This document shows positions 24,908 to 33,295 of a DNA stretch of 64,000 bases, piece by piece (within the stretch, counting starts at the first letter, position 1; every line of letters begins with the position of its first letter). The DNA is from Streptomyces xanthophaeus (lineage in GTDB: Bacteria > Actinomycetota > Actinomycetes > Streptomycetales > Streptomycetaceae), in assembly GCF_030440515.1 (NCBI RefSeq), contig NZ_CP076543.1:3873501-3937500 (forward strand). Direction: 5' to 3'. Below the pieces are notes generated by a model that was not told the origin of the DNA, searched no databases, and worked only from the letters and a program-made list of their open reading frames with translations. Both the position numbers and the translations under genes were made by a program.

Positions 24908-25535
24908 GGCGGCGCACGAGCCGCTGCCCGCCCGAGGTGCCGGGGAGGCCGAGGGCGGCGGGGGTGCCGGGGCTGTCGGGGCTGTCGGGGCTGTCGGGGC
25001 TGTCAGGGATCCCGTCGGCCTCGGGGACGCCGGGGATGCCCGGGACCGCGGGGACGCCCGTACCCAGCAGGACCTGCTGAGCCGCACCGCACTCGGGGTG
25101 TTCCGGCTGAACGGCCAGTTCCTCGCCATCTCGGAAGAGCTGGCCAAGCCGGCCGGGCTGACGGCCGCCTGGTGGCAGGTCCTGGGCGCCGTACTGCGGG
25201 AGCCACTGCCCGTCGCGGGCATCGCCCGGAACATGGGCATCACCCGGCAGAGCGTGCAGCGCATCGCGGACCTGCTGGTCGCCAAGGGCCTGGCGGAGTA
25301 CGCCCCGAACCCCGCCCACCGGCGGGCGAAGCTGCTGCGGCCCACCGAGGAGGGGCGGAGCGCGGTGGACAGGATCGGCCCTGGGCACGCGGCCCTGGCG
25401 GCCCGCCTCACGGCGGAGCTGGGCGATACCGCCTTCGCGGAGACGGTCCGCGCCCTGGAACGGCTGGCCGCGGCACTGGACGCGCTGGAATCCGCCGTGC
25501 CGTCCGCCGGCCTTCCCTCACCCGCGCCGGAGTGA
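24900..25535 (+). CDS. MarR-family regulator with a repetitive N-terminal extension
   Basis: A 211-aa MarR protein. The winged helix reads LTAAWWQVLGAVLREPLPVA, GIARNMGITRQSVQRIADLL and KGLAEYAPNPAHRRAKLLRP, followed by dimerisation helices. The first 55 residues are unusual: Glu/Gly/Ala-rich with three to four GAV repeats encoded by four exact copies of a nine-base unit. An alternative internal start near TQQDLLSRTALGVFRL would skip this. Translationally coupled to the DJ-1 gene. Autoregulation through the upstream TGACA dyads is likely but inferred. Confidence 0.82.
   Translation: MREAAHEPLPARGAGEAEGGGGAGAVGAVGAVGAVRDPVGLGDAGDARDRGDARTQQDLLSRTALGVFRLNGQFLAISEELAKPAGLTAAWWQVLGAVLREPLPVAGIARNMGITRQSVQRIADLLVAKGLAEYAPNPAHRRAKLLRPTEEGRSAVDRIGPGHAALAARLTAELGDTAFAETVRALERLAAALDALESAVPSAGLPSPAPE
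24969..25004 (+). repeat. Four tandem copies of a 9-bp unit in the MarR gene
   Basis: GGGGCTGTC repeated exactly four times. In frame it encodes Gly-Ala-Val units in the N-terminal extension of the MarR protein. Copy number could vary by slippage without shifting frame. Confidence 0.9.
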
Positions 25536-25628
25536 ACCCGAAGGCGCGCCGCGAATGATTGTGTCGAGGTCAATAAGCCTGCAGGCAAAGCTTGTTACGT
25601 ATAACGGGACTGTCGGACACTGCGGCAC

Positions 25629-26018
25629 ATGGAGCCGTTGACGGTAGTGGCACAACTGTGGGAGCGGATCGGGGCACGCGACTGGGACGGCGTGGCCGGG
25701 CTCATCGCCGAGGACGCGGTCATCGAATGGCCCGTGAGCGGTGAGCGCATCGTGGGGCGCGCGAACTTCATAGCCGTGAACAGCGACGACGCCTACACGG
25801 ATGAGAGATCCGTGGAACTGCTGCGGATCCTGGCCGACGGAAACCTCGTGGTCACGGAGGTGGAGATACCTCAGGACCACGTCGTCTACCGGGCTGTCTC
25901 CCTCTGGACCGTGCGCGACGGGGAGATCGTGGGGGCGAGGGAGTACTGGACCAGCCCCGGTCAGGACCCGGCACCCCGCTGGCGGGCGGGCTACGTCGAA
26001 CCCCTGGTGGCAGACTGA
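25629..26018 (+). CDS. SnoaL/NTF2-like small protein
   Basis: A 129-aa protein of the NTF2 fold. The pattern LWERIGARDWDGVAGLIAED, VIEWPVSGERIVGRANFI and LWTVRDGEIVGAREYW is typical of SnoaL-like ketosteroid-isomerase relatives, which act as small-molecule isomerases or lyases or simply bind ligands. No secretion signal. It stands five bp before the LysE gene, so the two are probably cotranscribed. The 93 bp before it are relatively AT-rich and likely hold the promoter. Substrate unknown. Confidence 0.75.
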   Translation: MEPLTVVAQLWERIGARDWDGVAGLIAEDAVIEWPVSGERIVGRANFIAVNSDDAYTDERSVELLRILADGNLVVTEVEIPQDHVVYRAVSLWTVRDGEIVGAREYWTSPGQDPAPRWRAGYVEPLVAD

Positions 26019-26023
26019 GCCGC

Positions 26024-26665
26024 GTGCTCACCGCTCTTCTCGGCGCGACCGGGGTCCTGGCGCTCCTCACCCTCGTCCCCGGCCCGGACATGGCGATCGT
26101 CACGAAACGGGCCGTCACCCGGGGGCGCGGTGACGGACTGCGCACCGTCGCCGGGATCGCCGTCGGACTGCTGATCTGGGGCGCCCTCACCGTGGCGGGG
26201 CTCGCGGCGCTGCTCGCCGCCTCGGCCGAGGTGTACCTGGTGGTGAAGCTGGCGGGGGCCGCCTATCTGTGCTGGCTCGGCCTCCAGGCCCTGCTGCGGC
26301 CGGGCGCGGAGCCTGCGGTGCCTGCGGAGTCTGCGGAGTCTGCGGAGTCTGCGGAGGGGCGGCCCGAGCCGGGCGGCGGCGGGGCATGGCGGACCGGTCT
26401 GGTCGCCAACGTGCTCAATCCCAAGATCGCCGTCTTCTACACGGGACTGCTGCCCGCCCTCGCCCCGCCGGGCCTGCGGCCGGCGGTCGGCATGGCGCTG
26501 CTGGTCCTGGTCCATGTGCTGCTGACGGTGGTGTGGCTGGGCACGTACGTGTACGTGCTGTCGCGCGCCGGGCGGTTCTTCGCGCGGCCGCGGGTCCGGC
26601 GGGCGCTGGACCGGACGACGGGTGTCGTCCTGATCGGCTTCGGTGTGCGGGTGGCGACCACGTGA
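26024..26665 (+). CDS. LysE/RhtB-family amino-acid exporter
   Basis: A 213-aa membrane protein with about six helices. The family marker VLALLTLVPGPDMAIVTKRA is at the N-terminus and LVANVLNPKIAVFYTGLLP in the middle. Members export lysine, threonine, homoserine or related compounds. The cytoplasmic loop near residues 98-113 carries an unusual ESAESAESAE repeat encoded by GCGGAGTCT units. The start is a GTG at 26024, five bp after the SnoaL-like gene. The exported compound cannot be told. Confidence 0.86.
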   Translation: MLTALLGATGVLALLTLVPGPDMAIVTKRAVTRGRGDGLRTVAGIAVGLLIWGALTVAGLAALLAASAEVYLVVKLAGAAYLCWLGLQALLRPGAEPAVPAESAESAESAEGRPEPGGGGAWRTGLVANVLNPKIAVFYTGLLPALAPPGLRPAVGMALLVLVHVLLTVVWLGTYVYVLSRAGRFFARPRVRRALDRTTGVVLIGFGVRVATT

Positions 26666-26677
26666 CGCCGTGACGCC

Positions 26678-26731
26678 GTGATGGTCGATACCCCCGTGAC
26701 GGTCGTGATGGTCGATACCCCCGTGACGGTC
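26678..26731 (+). repeat. Exact tandem duplication of a 27-bp unit
   Basis: Two adjacent identical 27-base copies (26678-26704, 26705-26731), each containing GTGATGGTCGATACCCCCGT, just after the LysE stop. Partial copies of the GTGACGGTCGT part follow to about 26760. No coding meaning is apparent. Confidence 0.88.
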
Positions 26732-26907
26732 GTGCCCTCGTGGCCTCGTGACGGTCGTGGCTCTGCCTCGCAGGTATCCCCCGTCATACCTGAGAGCTAC
26801 GCGCGAACACGGCTCCATGGCGTGACGCCGACCACGGTCCTGGATTTCTAACTTCGGTAGCGGAGAAGAGCGTTGACGGCTCTTCCGGCGACCGGAGGAA
26901 GAGGGCC

Positions 26908-27978
26908 ATGGCAGCGCGGACGGGGATGGGAACAGGCACAGGGCCGCAGACGGGGACAGGGACGCGGACGCGGACCGGGACCACGGGAAGGACCCGCGGG
27001 GCGGGCACGGCGCTCGCCACGGGGAGGGGGGCGGGGTCCGGCGGTGGCCGGCTGCGCCGCGGCCTGCTGGCCGCTCTGGTCGCCGCGGCCGTAGTGGTCC
27101 CCGTGTCCGCCGCGGCCTCCCCGAACGTCCCGGCCCCCGCGCCCGCCACGTTCTTGGAGGACGCCACGCCCCGGAGCCGGTACGCCGCCAACAGCGCCAA
27201 CCTCGCCGAGGCGGCCCGTACCGCCGAGGACGCCGACCGCCCCGGCCGCGCAGCCAGGCTGCGCGCCATGGGGGCGGCCGGAGCGGCCCAGTTCCTCACC
27301 TTCGACGGCCGCGGCAGGGGCCGCGCCGTCGAGGTGTTCGGCGAGCTGGAGAGCGCCGACCGGGTCGCCGTCCTGGTACCCGGGTCCGACACCACGCTGG
27401 ACACCTACGAGCGGTTCCGTGCCGGGGCCGTCTCCCTCCAGCAGCGTCTGCAGGCCGAGCATCCGCGCTCCGCCGTGGTCGCCTGGCTCGGGTACGACAC
27501 CCCGGGCACGGTGAGCACCACCGTGCTGAGCGCCGACCGGGCCGATGTGGCCGCGGCCGAACTGGCGCCCTTCCTGGAGCGGTTGCGCGGCATGTCGGGT
27601 CCTGGGGCCCGGCTCTCCCTGCTGTGCCACTCCTACGGCTCCGTGGTCTGTGCCCGGACCGCCACCGGGTCCGCGGTGAGGGACGTGGTGCTGTTCGGCA
27701 GCCCGGGAACCGGGGCCGGATCCGCCCGTGAGCTGCCGACCGGGGCCCGGGTCTGGGCCGGCCGGGGCAGGGGCGACTGGATAGGCAACGTCCCGCATGT
27801 CCGGCTCGGCGGGATCGGTTTCGGCACCGACCCGGTCGATCCCGCCTTCGGGGCCCGGGCCTTCGCCGCCGGCTCCGTCGGGCACAGCGACTACCTCAAG
27901 CCGGGCACCGAGTCCCTCGACAGCCTGGCCGCGATCGTCCTCGGCACCACCACCGCACCGGAGGCCGACCATGGTTGA
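26908..27978 (+). CDS. Exported alpha/beta-hydrolase (DUF1023-like)
   Basis: A 356-aa protein. The first 50 residues are a strange Thr/Gly/Arg low-complexity run (GTGTGPQTGTGTRTRTGTTG), then a signal-type helix LLAALVAAAVVVPVSAAASP ends near residue 73. The hydrolase domain has VAVLVPGSDTTLDTYERF, VVAWLGYDTPG and the nucleophile elbow LLCHSYGSVVC, typical of the DUF1023 group of actinobacterial hydrolases. The last residues overlap the acyltransferase gene by eight bp. The true start may be internal, with the repeat run being untranslated. Substrate unknown. Confidence 0.78.
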   Translation: MAARTGMGTGTGPQTGTGTRTRTGTTGRTRGAGTALATGRGAGSGGGRLRRGLLAALVAAAVVVPVSAAASPNVPAPAPATFLEDATPRSRYAANSANLAEAARTAEDADRPGRAARLRAMGAAGAAQFLTFDGRGRGRAVEVFGELESADRVAVLVPGSDTTLDTYERFRAGAVSLQQRLQAEHPRSAVVAWLGYDTPGTVSTTVLSADRADVAAAELAPFLERLRGMSGPGARLSLLCHSYGSVVCARTATGSAVRDVVLFGSPGTGAGSARELPTGARVWAGRGRGDWIGNVPHVRLGGIGFGTDPVDPAFGARAFAAGSVGHSDYLKPGTESLDSLAAIVLGTTTAPEADHG

Positions 27979-29173
27979 GTTCCGCGCCCGCTGGTCCACC
28001 CTGGCCGTGCGCATCGACGCCGCCACCCCGGCCGGCCGCGACCGGGCCGTGGACGCCCTGCGGGCCTTCGCGATCCTCGGCGTGGTCCTCGGCCACTGGC
28101 TGGTCACCGCACTGACCGCACGCGACGGCGCTCTGAGCACCACCAGCCCGCTGGCGCACATGCCGTGGCTGGCCCCGGTGTCCTGGGTGTTCCAGACGCT
28201 GTCCGTCTTCTTCCTGGTGGGCGGCCATGTCGCCGCCCACGGGTACGCGTCGGCGCGCGGGCGCGGCCTTTCCTACGGCACGTGGGCCGGGCAGCGGCTG
28301 GGACGGCTGTTCCGTCCGGTCGCCGCGGTGCTGGTGCTCTGGGCGGTCGTCGCGGGCGGGATGCTGATCGGCGGGGCGGAGTTCGACACCGTCCGGTCGC
28401 TGGTCAAGCTGGTGCTGTCCCCGCTGTGGTTCCTGCTGGTGTTCGCCGCGCTCACCGCCGCGACCCCGCTCGTGGCCCGGATCGGCCCGCTGTGGCCGCT
28501 GGCCGTGGTGGCTGCCGTCGACGTGTGGCGCTTCGGGTTCCAGGGCCCCGAGTGGATCGGCTGGGTCAATGTGGCCGCGGGCTGGCTCGTCCCCTTCACC
28601 CTGGGCGCCGCCTGGTCCCGCGGGGCGTTCGCCCGGTGCGGCCCGGCGCTGCTGCTGCTCGGCGCGGGCGCCGCGGCCACGGCCGCGCTGATCCTCTGGG
28701 GCGGGTACCCGGCCTCGATGGTGGGTGTCCCCGGGGCCGCCGTGTCGAATCTGAACCCGCCGACGCTGGCCGCGGTCACCTTCGGGCTGGCCCAGTGCGG
28801 ACTGGCTCTCCTCGTGCGCGAGCCGCTGGCCAGGGCCATGCGACGGCCGGCGGCCTGGGCGAAGGTGGCCCTGGTGAACCTCTCCGCCATGACCGTCTTC
28901 CTGTGGCACCAGACCGCCATGATGGCCGTCACCGCCCTCGGGCTGCTGGTCTCGGCCGACCTGCCCGGACTGCACACGGTGCCCGACTCGGTGGGCTGGA
29001 TAGCGGCCCGGCTGCTGTGGCTGCCCGTGTTCGCCGCCGCGCTGTCGATCTGCTGGGCCGCGTTCCGTATCCACGAGCAGGCCGCCCACCGTCCGAAGCC
29101 GTCCCGCGCCGCCCGGACCGCCGCCGCCCCCCGCCCCAGGACCGAGCCCGCCGAGGAGATCACCCATGTCTAG
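27971..29173 (+). CDS. Acyltransferase-3 family membrane protein
   Basis: A 400-aa integral membrane protein with about ten helices. The family signature AVDALRAFAILGVVLGHWLV lies near residues 21-40, with the conserved histidine of the GHW, then SVFFLVGGHVAAHGYASARG. Relatives O-acylate extracytoplasmic sugars, lipids or antibiotics. The C-terminus is a cytoplasmic Pro/Arg/Ala tail. It overlaps the hydrolase gene upstream and the histidine-kinase gene downstream (both eight bp), suggesting one transcription unit from 26908 to 31183. Confidence 0.83.
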   Translation: MVEFRARWSTLAVRIDAATPAGRDRAVDALRAFAILGVVLGHWLVTALTARDGALSTTSPLAHMPWLAPVSWVFQTLSVFFLVGGHVAAHGYASARGRGLSYGTWAGQRLGRLFRPVAAVLVLWAVVAGGMLIGGAEFDTVRSLVKLVLSPLWFLLVFAALTAATPLVARIGPLWPLAVVAAVDVWRFGFQGPEWIGWVNVAAGWLVPFTLGAAWSRGAFARCGPALLLLGAGAAATAALILWGGYPASMVGVPGAAVSNLNPPTLAAVTFGLAQCGLALLVREPLARAMRRPAAWAKVALVNLSAMTVFLWHQTAMMAVTALGLLVSADLPGLHTVPDSVGWIAARLLWLPVFAAALSICWAAFRIHEQAAHRPKPSRAARTAAAPRPRTEPAEEITHV

Positions 29174-30515
29174 GGCCCGCCTTAGCCTGGACGGCGTGAA
29201 CCAGCCGACCGAGCCACCCGCCGCCGAAGTCCGCATCCGCCTGCCGCGCGGTCTGGCCCGGGAGTTGTTCACCCTGCGGCGGGACCCCCTGCCGAAGATG
29301 TCGCGGCCGCGCTGGCTGGCGTGGCTGCCGCACGTGGTCCTCTGCTACGTGGCCATTCCCTGCGGCGTCCTGACGGGGATGCAGCTGAACGACCATTACA
29401 AAGTGTTCGGTTCGGCCGTGCTGGGGCTGTCGCTGCTGACCTCCGCGTCCGTCGTGCTCAGCATGTTCCGGCCGGTCGCCGCCTGGTGGCTCGGGCTCAT
29501 CACCTCCGGCCTGGTCGCCTGGGCCATCCACGACCACGTCGGCCAGGGGCAGTCCTGGCCCTGGACGCCCGCCGGGCCGTTCACACTCGCGCCCGTGCTC
29601 CTGATGGTCGCCCTGCGGGTGCCGCCCCGGGTGACCGCCTCGGTCATCGGCATCACGCTCGCACTCGACGGACTGGCCGACATCGTCCTCAGTCCGCCGC
29701 ACAGCCAGACGATCATCGGCGGCGCGGCCCTCCTCTTCGCGTTCGTGGGGATCCTCGGCTACGCCCTGCGGGCCACCCGCCTGGCCCGGGGCAAACTCGT
29801 CGAGCAGGAGACCCTCACCGAGGAGGAGCGGGCCCGGCGCACCCTGCTGGAGGAGCGCAGCCGGATCGCCCGCGAACTGCACGACGTCGTCGCCCACCAC
29901 ATGTCGGTGATCTCCATCCAGGCGCAGGTCGCCCCGCACCTGGTGGAGAACCCGTCCGAGGAGCTCAAGGAGAATCTGGCCGGCATCCGGGAGAACGCGC
30001 TGGAGGCGCTGACGGAGCTGCGGCGGGTGCTGGGCGTGCTGCGGTCCGAGCGGCCCGACGATCCCGCGAACCCCCATCATCCGCAGCCCACCCTCGGCGA
30101 CCTGGAAGGCCTCGTGGACAACGTGCGGGGAGCCGGGCTGGACGTGACGACCGAGATCGCGGGGATACGGCGGCCGCTGACCCCGGGCGTGGAGCTCACC
30201 GCGTACCGGATCGTGCAGGAGGCGCTGAGCAACGTTCTGCGCCACGCGCCCGGTTCACGGGTGGAGGTGGGCATCGCCTACGGGCCGCGTGATCTGCACC
30301 TGTGCGTCGCGAACAGCGCGCCGACCCGGTCGGCCCCGCCCTCGCCCGGTGCCGGGCACGGGCTGCTGGGGATGCGGGAGCGGGCAGGCATGCTGGGGGG
30401 CGAACTGGCCGCCGGCCCGCGCCCCGACGGGGGGTACGAGGTGAGCGCCGTACTGCCGATGGATCCGCAGGACCTGCCCGCGGTCCCCCACCCCGAGACG
30501 AAGAGGGCCTCATGA
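29166..30515 (+). CDS. NarL-type sensor histidine kinase (copy 1)
   Basis: A 449-aa membrane kinase. About four to five helices (residues 50-200) form the sensor. The HisKA_3 dimerisation domain has the phospho-acceptor in ARELHDVVAHHMSV (His239), followed by a degenerate-spacing HATPase with VELTAYRIVQEALSNVLRHA and GHGLLGMRERAGMLGG. Either the ATG at 29166 (GAGGAG upstream, overlapping the previous stop) or a GTG at 29196 preceded by TAGCCT at seven bases (leaderless) may be used. The response-regulator start overlaps its stop (ATGA). A close paralogue follows at 31273. Confidence 0.92.
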   Translation: MSRARLSLDGVNQPTEPPAAEVRIRLPRGLARELFTLRRDPLPKMSRPRWLAWLPHVVLCYVAIPCGVLTGMQLNDHYKVFGSAVLGLSLLTSASVVLSMFRPVAAWWLGLITSGLVAWAIHDHVGQGQSWPWTPAGPFTLAPVLLMVALRVPPRVTASVIGITLALDGLADIVLSPPHSQTIIGGAALLFAFVGILGYALRATRLARGKLVEQETLTEEERARRTLLEERSRIARELHDVVAHHMSVISIQAQVAPHLVENPSEELKENLAGIRENALEALTELRRVLGVLRSERPDDPANPHHPQPTLGDLEGLVDNVRGAGLDVTTEIAGIRRPLTPGVELTAYRIVQEALSNVLRHAPGSRVEVGIAYGPRDLHLCVANSAPTRSAPPSPGAGHGLLGMRERAGMLGGELAAGPRPDGGYEVSAVLPMDPQDLPAVPHPETKRAS

Positions 30516-31183
30516 GCACCCCGATCAAGGTGATGATCGCCGACGACCAGATGATGGTCCGGCAGGGCTTCACCGTGCTTCTCAACGCGCAGCCCGACAT
30601 AGAGGTCGTGGGGCAGGCCGTGGACGGGGCGGACGCGGTGGCGAAGGTCGCCGAGCTGGCTCCGGACGTGGTGCTGATGGACATCCGGATGCCGGGGATG
30701 GGCGGGATCGAGGCCACGTCCGTGATCACCGCGGCTCCGGACGCCGCCGTGAAGGTGCTGGTGCTGACCACCTTCGATCTCGACGAGTACGTGTACGAGG
30801 CACTGCGGGCCGGGGCCTCCGGGTTCCTGCTCAAGGACGCGTCCGCCGATCAGCTCGCCGAGGCGGTGCGGGTGGTGGCGGCCGGGGAGGCGCTGCTCTC
30901 GCCGAACATCACGAAGCGGCTGATCACGGAGTTCTCGCGGCTGGGAGCTCCGCGCGCGCCGTCGCGGGCCAGGATCGAGGCGCTGACCGAGCGGGAGACG
31001 GAGGTGCTGTCGCTGATCGCCCAGGGCCTGTCGAACGCCGAGATCTCGGAGCACCTGGTGCTGGCCGAGCAGACGGTGAAGACGCATGTGAGCCGGATCC
31101 TGGTGAAGCTGGGGCTGCGGGACCGTACGCAGGCCGCGGTGTTCGCGTACGAGACGGGTCTGATCCGTCCGACGGGCTACTGA
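30512..31183 (+). CDS. NarL/FixJ-family response regulator (copy 1)
   Basis: A 223-aa regulator with a receiver domain (VMIADDQMMVRQGFTVLLNA; phosphorylated Asp57 in VVLMDIRMPGM; switch Thr in VLVLTTFDLDE; Lys in FLLKDAS) and a LuxR-type HTH (LTERETEVLSLIAQGLSNAE, EQTVKTHVSRILVKLGLRDR). It is phosphorylated by the kinase encoded just upstream, with which it shares a four-base overlap. Targets are unknown. Confidence 0.95.
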   Translation: MSTPIKVMIADDQMMVRQGFTVLLNAQPDIEVVGQAVDGADAVAKVAELAPDVVLMDIRMPGMGGIEATSVITAAPDAAVKVLVLTTFDLDEYVYEALRAGASGFLLKDASADQLAEAVRVVAAGEALLSPNITKRLITEFSRLGAPRAPSRARIEALTERETEVLSLIAQGLSNAEISEHLVLAEQTVKTHVSRILVKLGLRDRTQAAVFAYETGLIRPTGY

Positions 31184-31272
31184 GCGGGCCCGGGTAGTAC
31201 TTGAGGGGGACCCCGGGAAATCCCCATCAGCGGCGACGCGGACGAGGCCGGTACGGACCTACGGTGGTGTGT

Positions 31273-32610
31273 ATGACCGAGACGACCACCGGGGGGACAT
31301 CCCGGGCACCTGAGTTCCGACTGGCATCTGAGGTGATCGCGACCCTTCGCCGGGATCTCGTCACCGATGCCTTGGCCTACCGGCCGCTGCCCCTGGCGGA
31401 GACCTCCGGGCGCTTCGTGCGCCGGCTTCCCGGTGTGCTGCGCCGGTACGCGCCGTGGCGGCGGCATGCGACGGTGGCGGTCCTGGCCTTCCTCGTCGGG
31501 CTGACCGCGCTCAACACGCAGTCGGCCGCCTGGGGCGACCTGGGGCCGATAGCCGTGGCGATGCTGTCCGCGGCCCCGGTCATGATGACGCTGGTGCGGC
31601 CGGTCGGCGCCTGGTGGGCGGCCATCGCGATGACGTTGGTGACGGCCGGAATCGACAGTGGCTTCGACTGGCCCTGGACCGAAAGCAGCTTCGTCGCCTA
31701 CATCGTGGTCATGTTCCTCGTCACGCTGCGGACCGGAGCCCGGGTGGCGGCCTGGATGTGGACGCTCACCCTCGTACTGGGATCGGCGATCTCCGTGGTG
31801 TTCAGCGGCCACTGGGGGACGAACCTGCCCGAGATGGCGGTGGCCTCGGCCTTCGCCCTGGTGATCGCCGGCAGTATCCGGATACGCCGTGACGCCCGGG
31901 CCGAGGTGAGCGCACAGCAGGAGGTCACGGCCGTCGAGCGGGACAAGCGGACGCTGCTGGAGGAACGGACCACGATCGCGCGGGAGTTGCACGACGTGGT
32001 GGCCCACCACATGTCGGTGGTGGCGATCCAGGCGGAGGCCGCGCCGTACCGGGTGAAGAACCCGCCGCCGGAGCTGGAGGCGGCGTTCGTCACCATCCGG
32101 GAGAACGCGGTGGCGGCTCTGACGGAGCTGCGGCGGGTGCTGGGTGTGGTGCGCTCCGCGGACTACGAGGCACCGGACGCCCCGCAGCCGACGCTGGCCT
32201 CGCTGGAGGGGCTGCTGGCCAATGTGCGGGATGCCGGCCTGAGCGTGGAGAAGACGATCACGGGTTCGGTGCGGGAGCTGCCGCAGGGCGTGGAACTGTC
32301 GGCGTACCGGATCATCCAGGAGGCCCTCAGCAACACGCTGCGGCACGCGCCGGGGGCGGCGGCCGAGGTGGAGGTCTCGTACGTGCTGGGGGGTCTGGGC
32401 ATACGGATCGTCAACGACCGGGCGACCGGGGACGCGCGGCCCTCGCCGGGGGCCGGGCACGGGATCACCGGGATGCGGGAGCGGGTGGCCATGCTGGAGG
32501 GCGAGATGACGGCCGGCCGGACGGCGGCGGGCGGGTACGAGGTGGCGGTGTTCATACCGGTGCCCCACCGCGCGGAGCCGGCGGCGGAGTCGCGGGAGGG
32601 GACGGTATGA
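31273..32610 (+). CDS. NarL-type sensor histidine kinase (copy 2)
   Basis: A 445-aa paralogue of the kinase at 29166. Sensor helices span about residues 65-205, differing most from copy 1. The acceptor is His240 in ARELHDVVAHHMSVVAIQAE, and the ATPase has VELSAYRIIQEALSNTLRHA and GHGITGMRERVAMLEG. TACGGT at 31260-31265 ends seven bases before the ATG, so this pair has its own leaderless promoter and is not simply read through from copy 1. Stop overlaps the next start by four bases. Confidence 0.93.
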   Translation: MTETTTGGTSRAPEFRLASEVIATLRRDLVTDALAYRPLPLAETSGRFVRRLPGVLRRYAPWRRHATVAVLAFLVGLTALNTQSAAWGDLGPIAVAMLSAAPVMMTLVRPVGAWWAAIAMTLVTAGIDSGFDWPWTESSFVAYIVVMFLVTLRTGARVAAWMWTLTLVLGSAISVVFSGHWGTNLPEMAVASAFALVIAGSIRIRRDARAEVSAQQEVTAVERDKRTLLEERTTIARELHDVVAHHMSVVAIQAEAAPYRVKNPPPELEAAFVTIRENAVAALTELRRVLGVVRSADYEAPDAPQPTLASLEGLLANVRDAGLSVEKTITGSVRELPQGVELSAYRIIQEALSNTLRHAPGAAAEVEVSYVLGGLGIRIVNDRATGDARPSPGAGHGITGMRERVAMLEGEMTAGRTAAGGYEVAVFIPVPHRAEPAAESREGTV

Positions 32611-33266
32611 CGATCAGGGTCCTGATCGTCGACGACCAGGTGATGGTGCGCGAGGGGTTCTCCGTTCTGCTGAACGCGATGGACGGCATCGAGGTGGTCG
32701 GCGAGGCGGTCGACGGCCGGGAGGCCATCGAGCAGGTGGCGGCGCTGCGGCCGGACGTGGTGCTGATGGACATCCGGATGCCGCGGATGAACGGGCTGGA
32801 GGCCACGCGGGAGATCGTGGCCGCCGACACGGACGCGAAGGTGCTGGTCCTGACGACCTTCGACCTCGACGAGTACGTGTACCAGGCACTGCGGGCCGGG
32901 GCCTCCGGGTTCCTGCTCAAGGACGCGTCGGCCCGTCAGCTGGCGGACGGGGTCCGCGTGGTGGCGGCCGGGGAGGCCCTGCTGGCGCCCTCGGTGACCA
33001 AGCGGCTGATCGTGGAGTTCTCGAAGATCTCCGAGGCCCGCAAGCTGGCGGACCCGGCGGGTGTGGGGGAGCTGACGGAGCGGGAGACGGAGGTGCTGGT
33101 ACTGATCGCGCAGGGGCTGTCCAATGCGGAGATAGCCGACCGGCTGGTCGTCGCCGAGTCGACCATCAAGACCCATGTGAGCCGGATCCTGGTGAAACTG
33201 GGCCTGCGGGACCGGACACAGGCGGCCGTGTACGCGTACGAGACCCGCTTGGTGACACCTGCCTGA
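32607..33266 (+). CDS. NarL/FixJ-family response regulator (copy 2)
   Basis: A 219-aa paralogue of the regulator at 30512, with phosphorylated Asp55 in VVLMDIRMPRM and HTH EIADRLVVAESTIKTHVSRI. Identity to copy 1 is high in the receiver and HTH (for example LVLTTFDLDEYVYQALRAGA against LVLTTFDLDEYVYEALRAGA) and lower in the linker. The near-identical interaction surfaces raise the question of cross-talk with the first kinase. Confidence 0.95.
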   Translation: MTIRVLIVDDQVMVREGFSVLLNAMDGIEVVGEAVDGREAIEQVAALRPDVVLMDIRMPRMNGLEATREIVAADTDAKVLVLTTFDLDEYVYQALRAGASGFLLKDASARQLADGVRVVAAGEALLAPSVTKRLIVEFSKISEARKLADPAGVGELTERETEVLVLIAQGLSNAEIADRLVVAESTIKTHVSRILVKLGLRDRTQAAVYAYETRLVTPA

Positions 33267-33295
33267 TCGGGCCCGGCCGGCTTTAGGGTGCGGGG

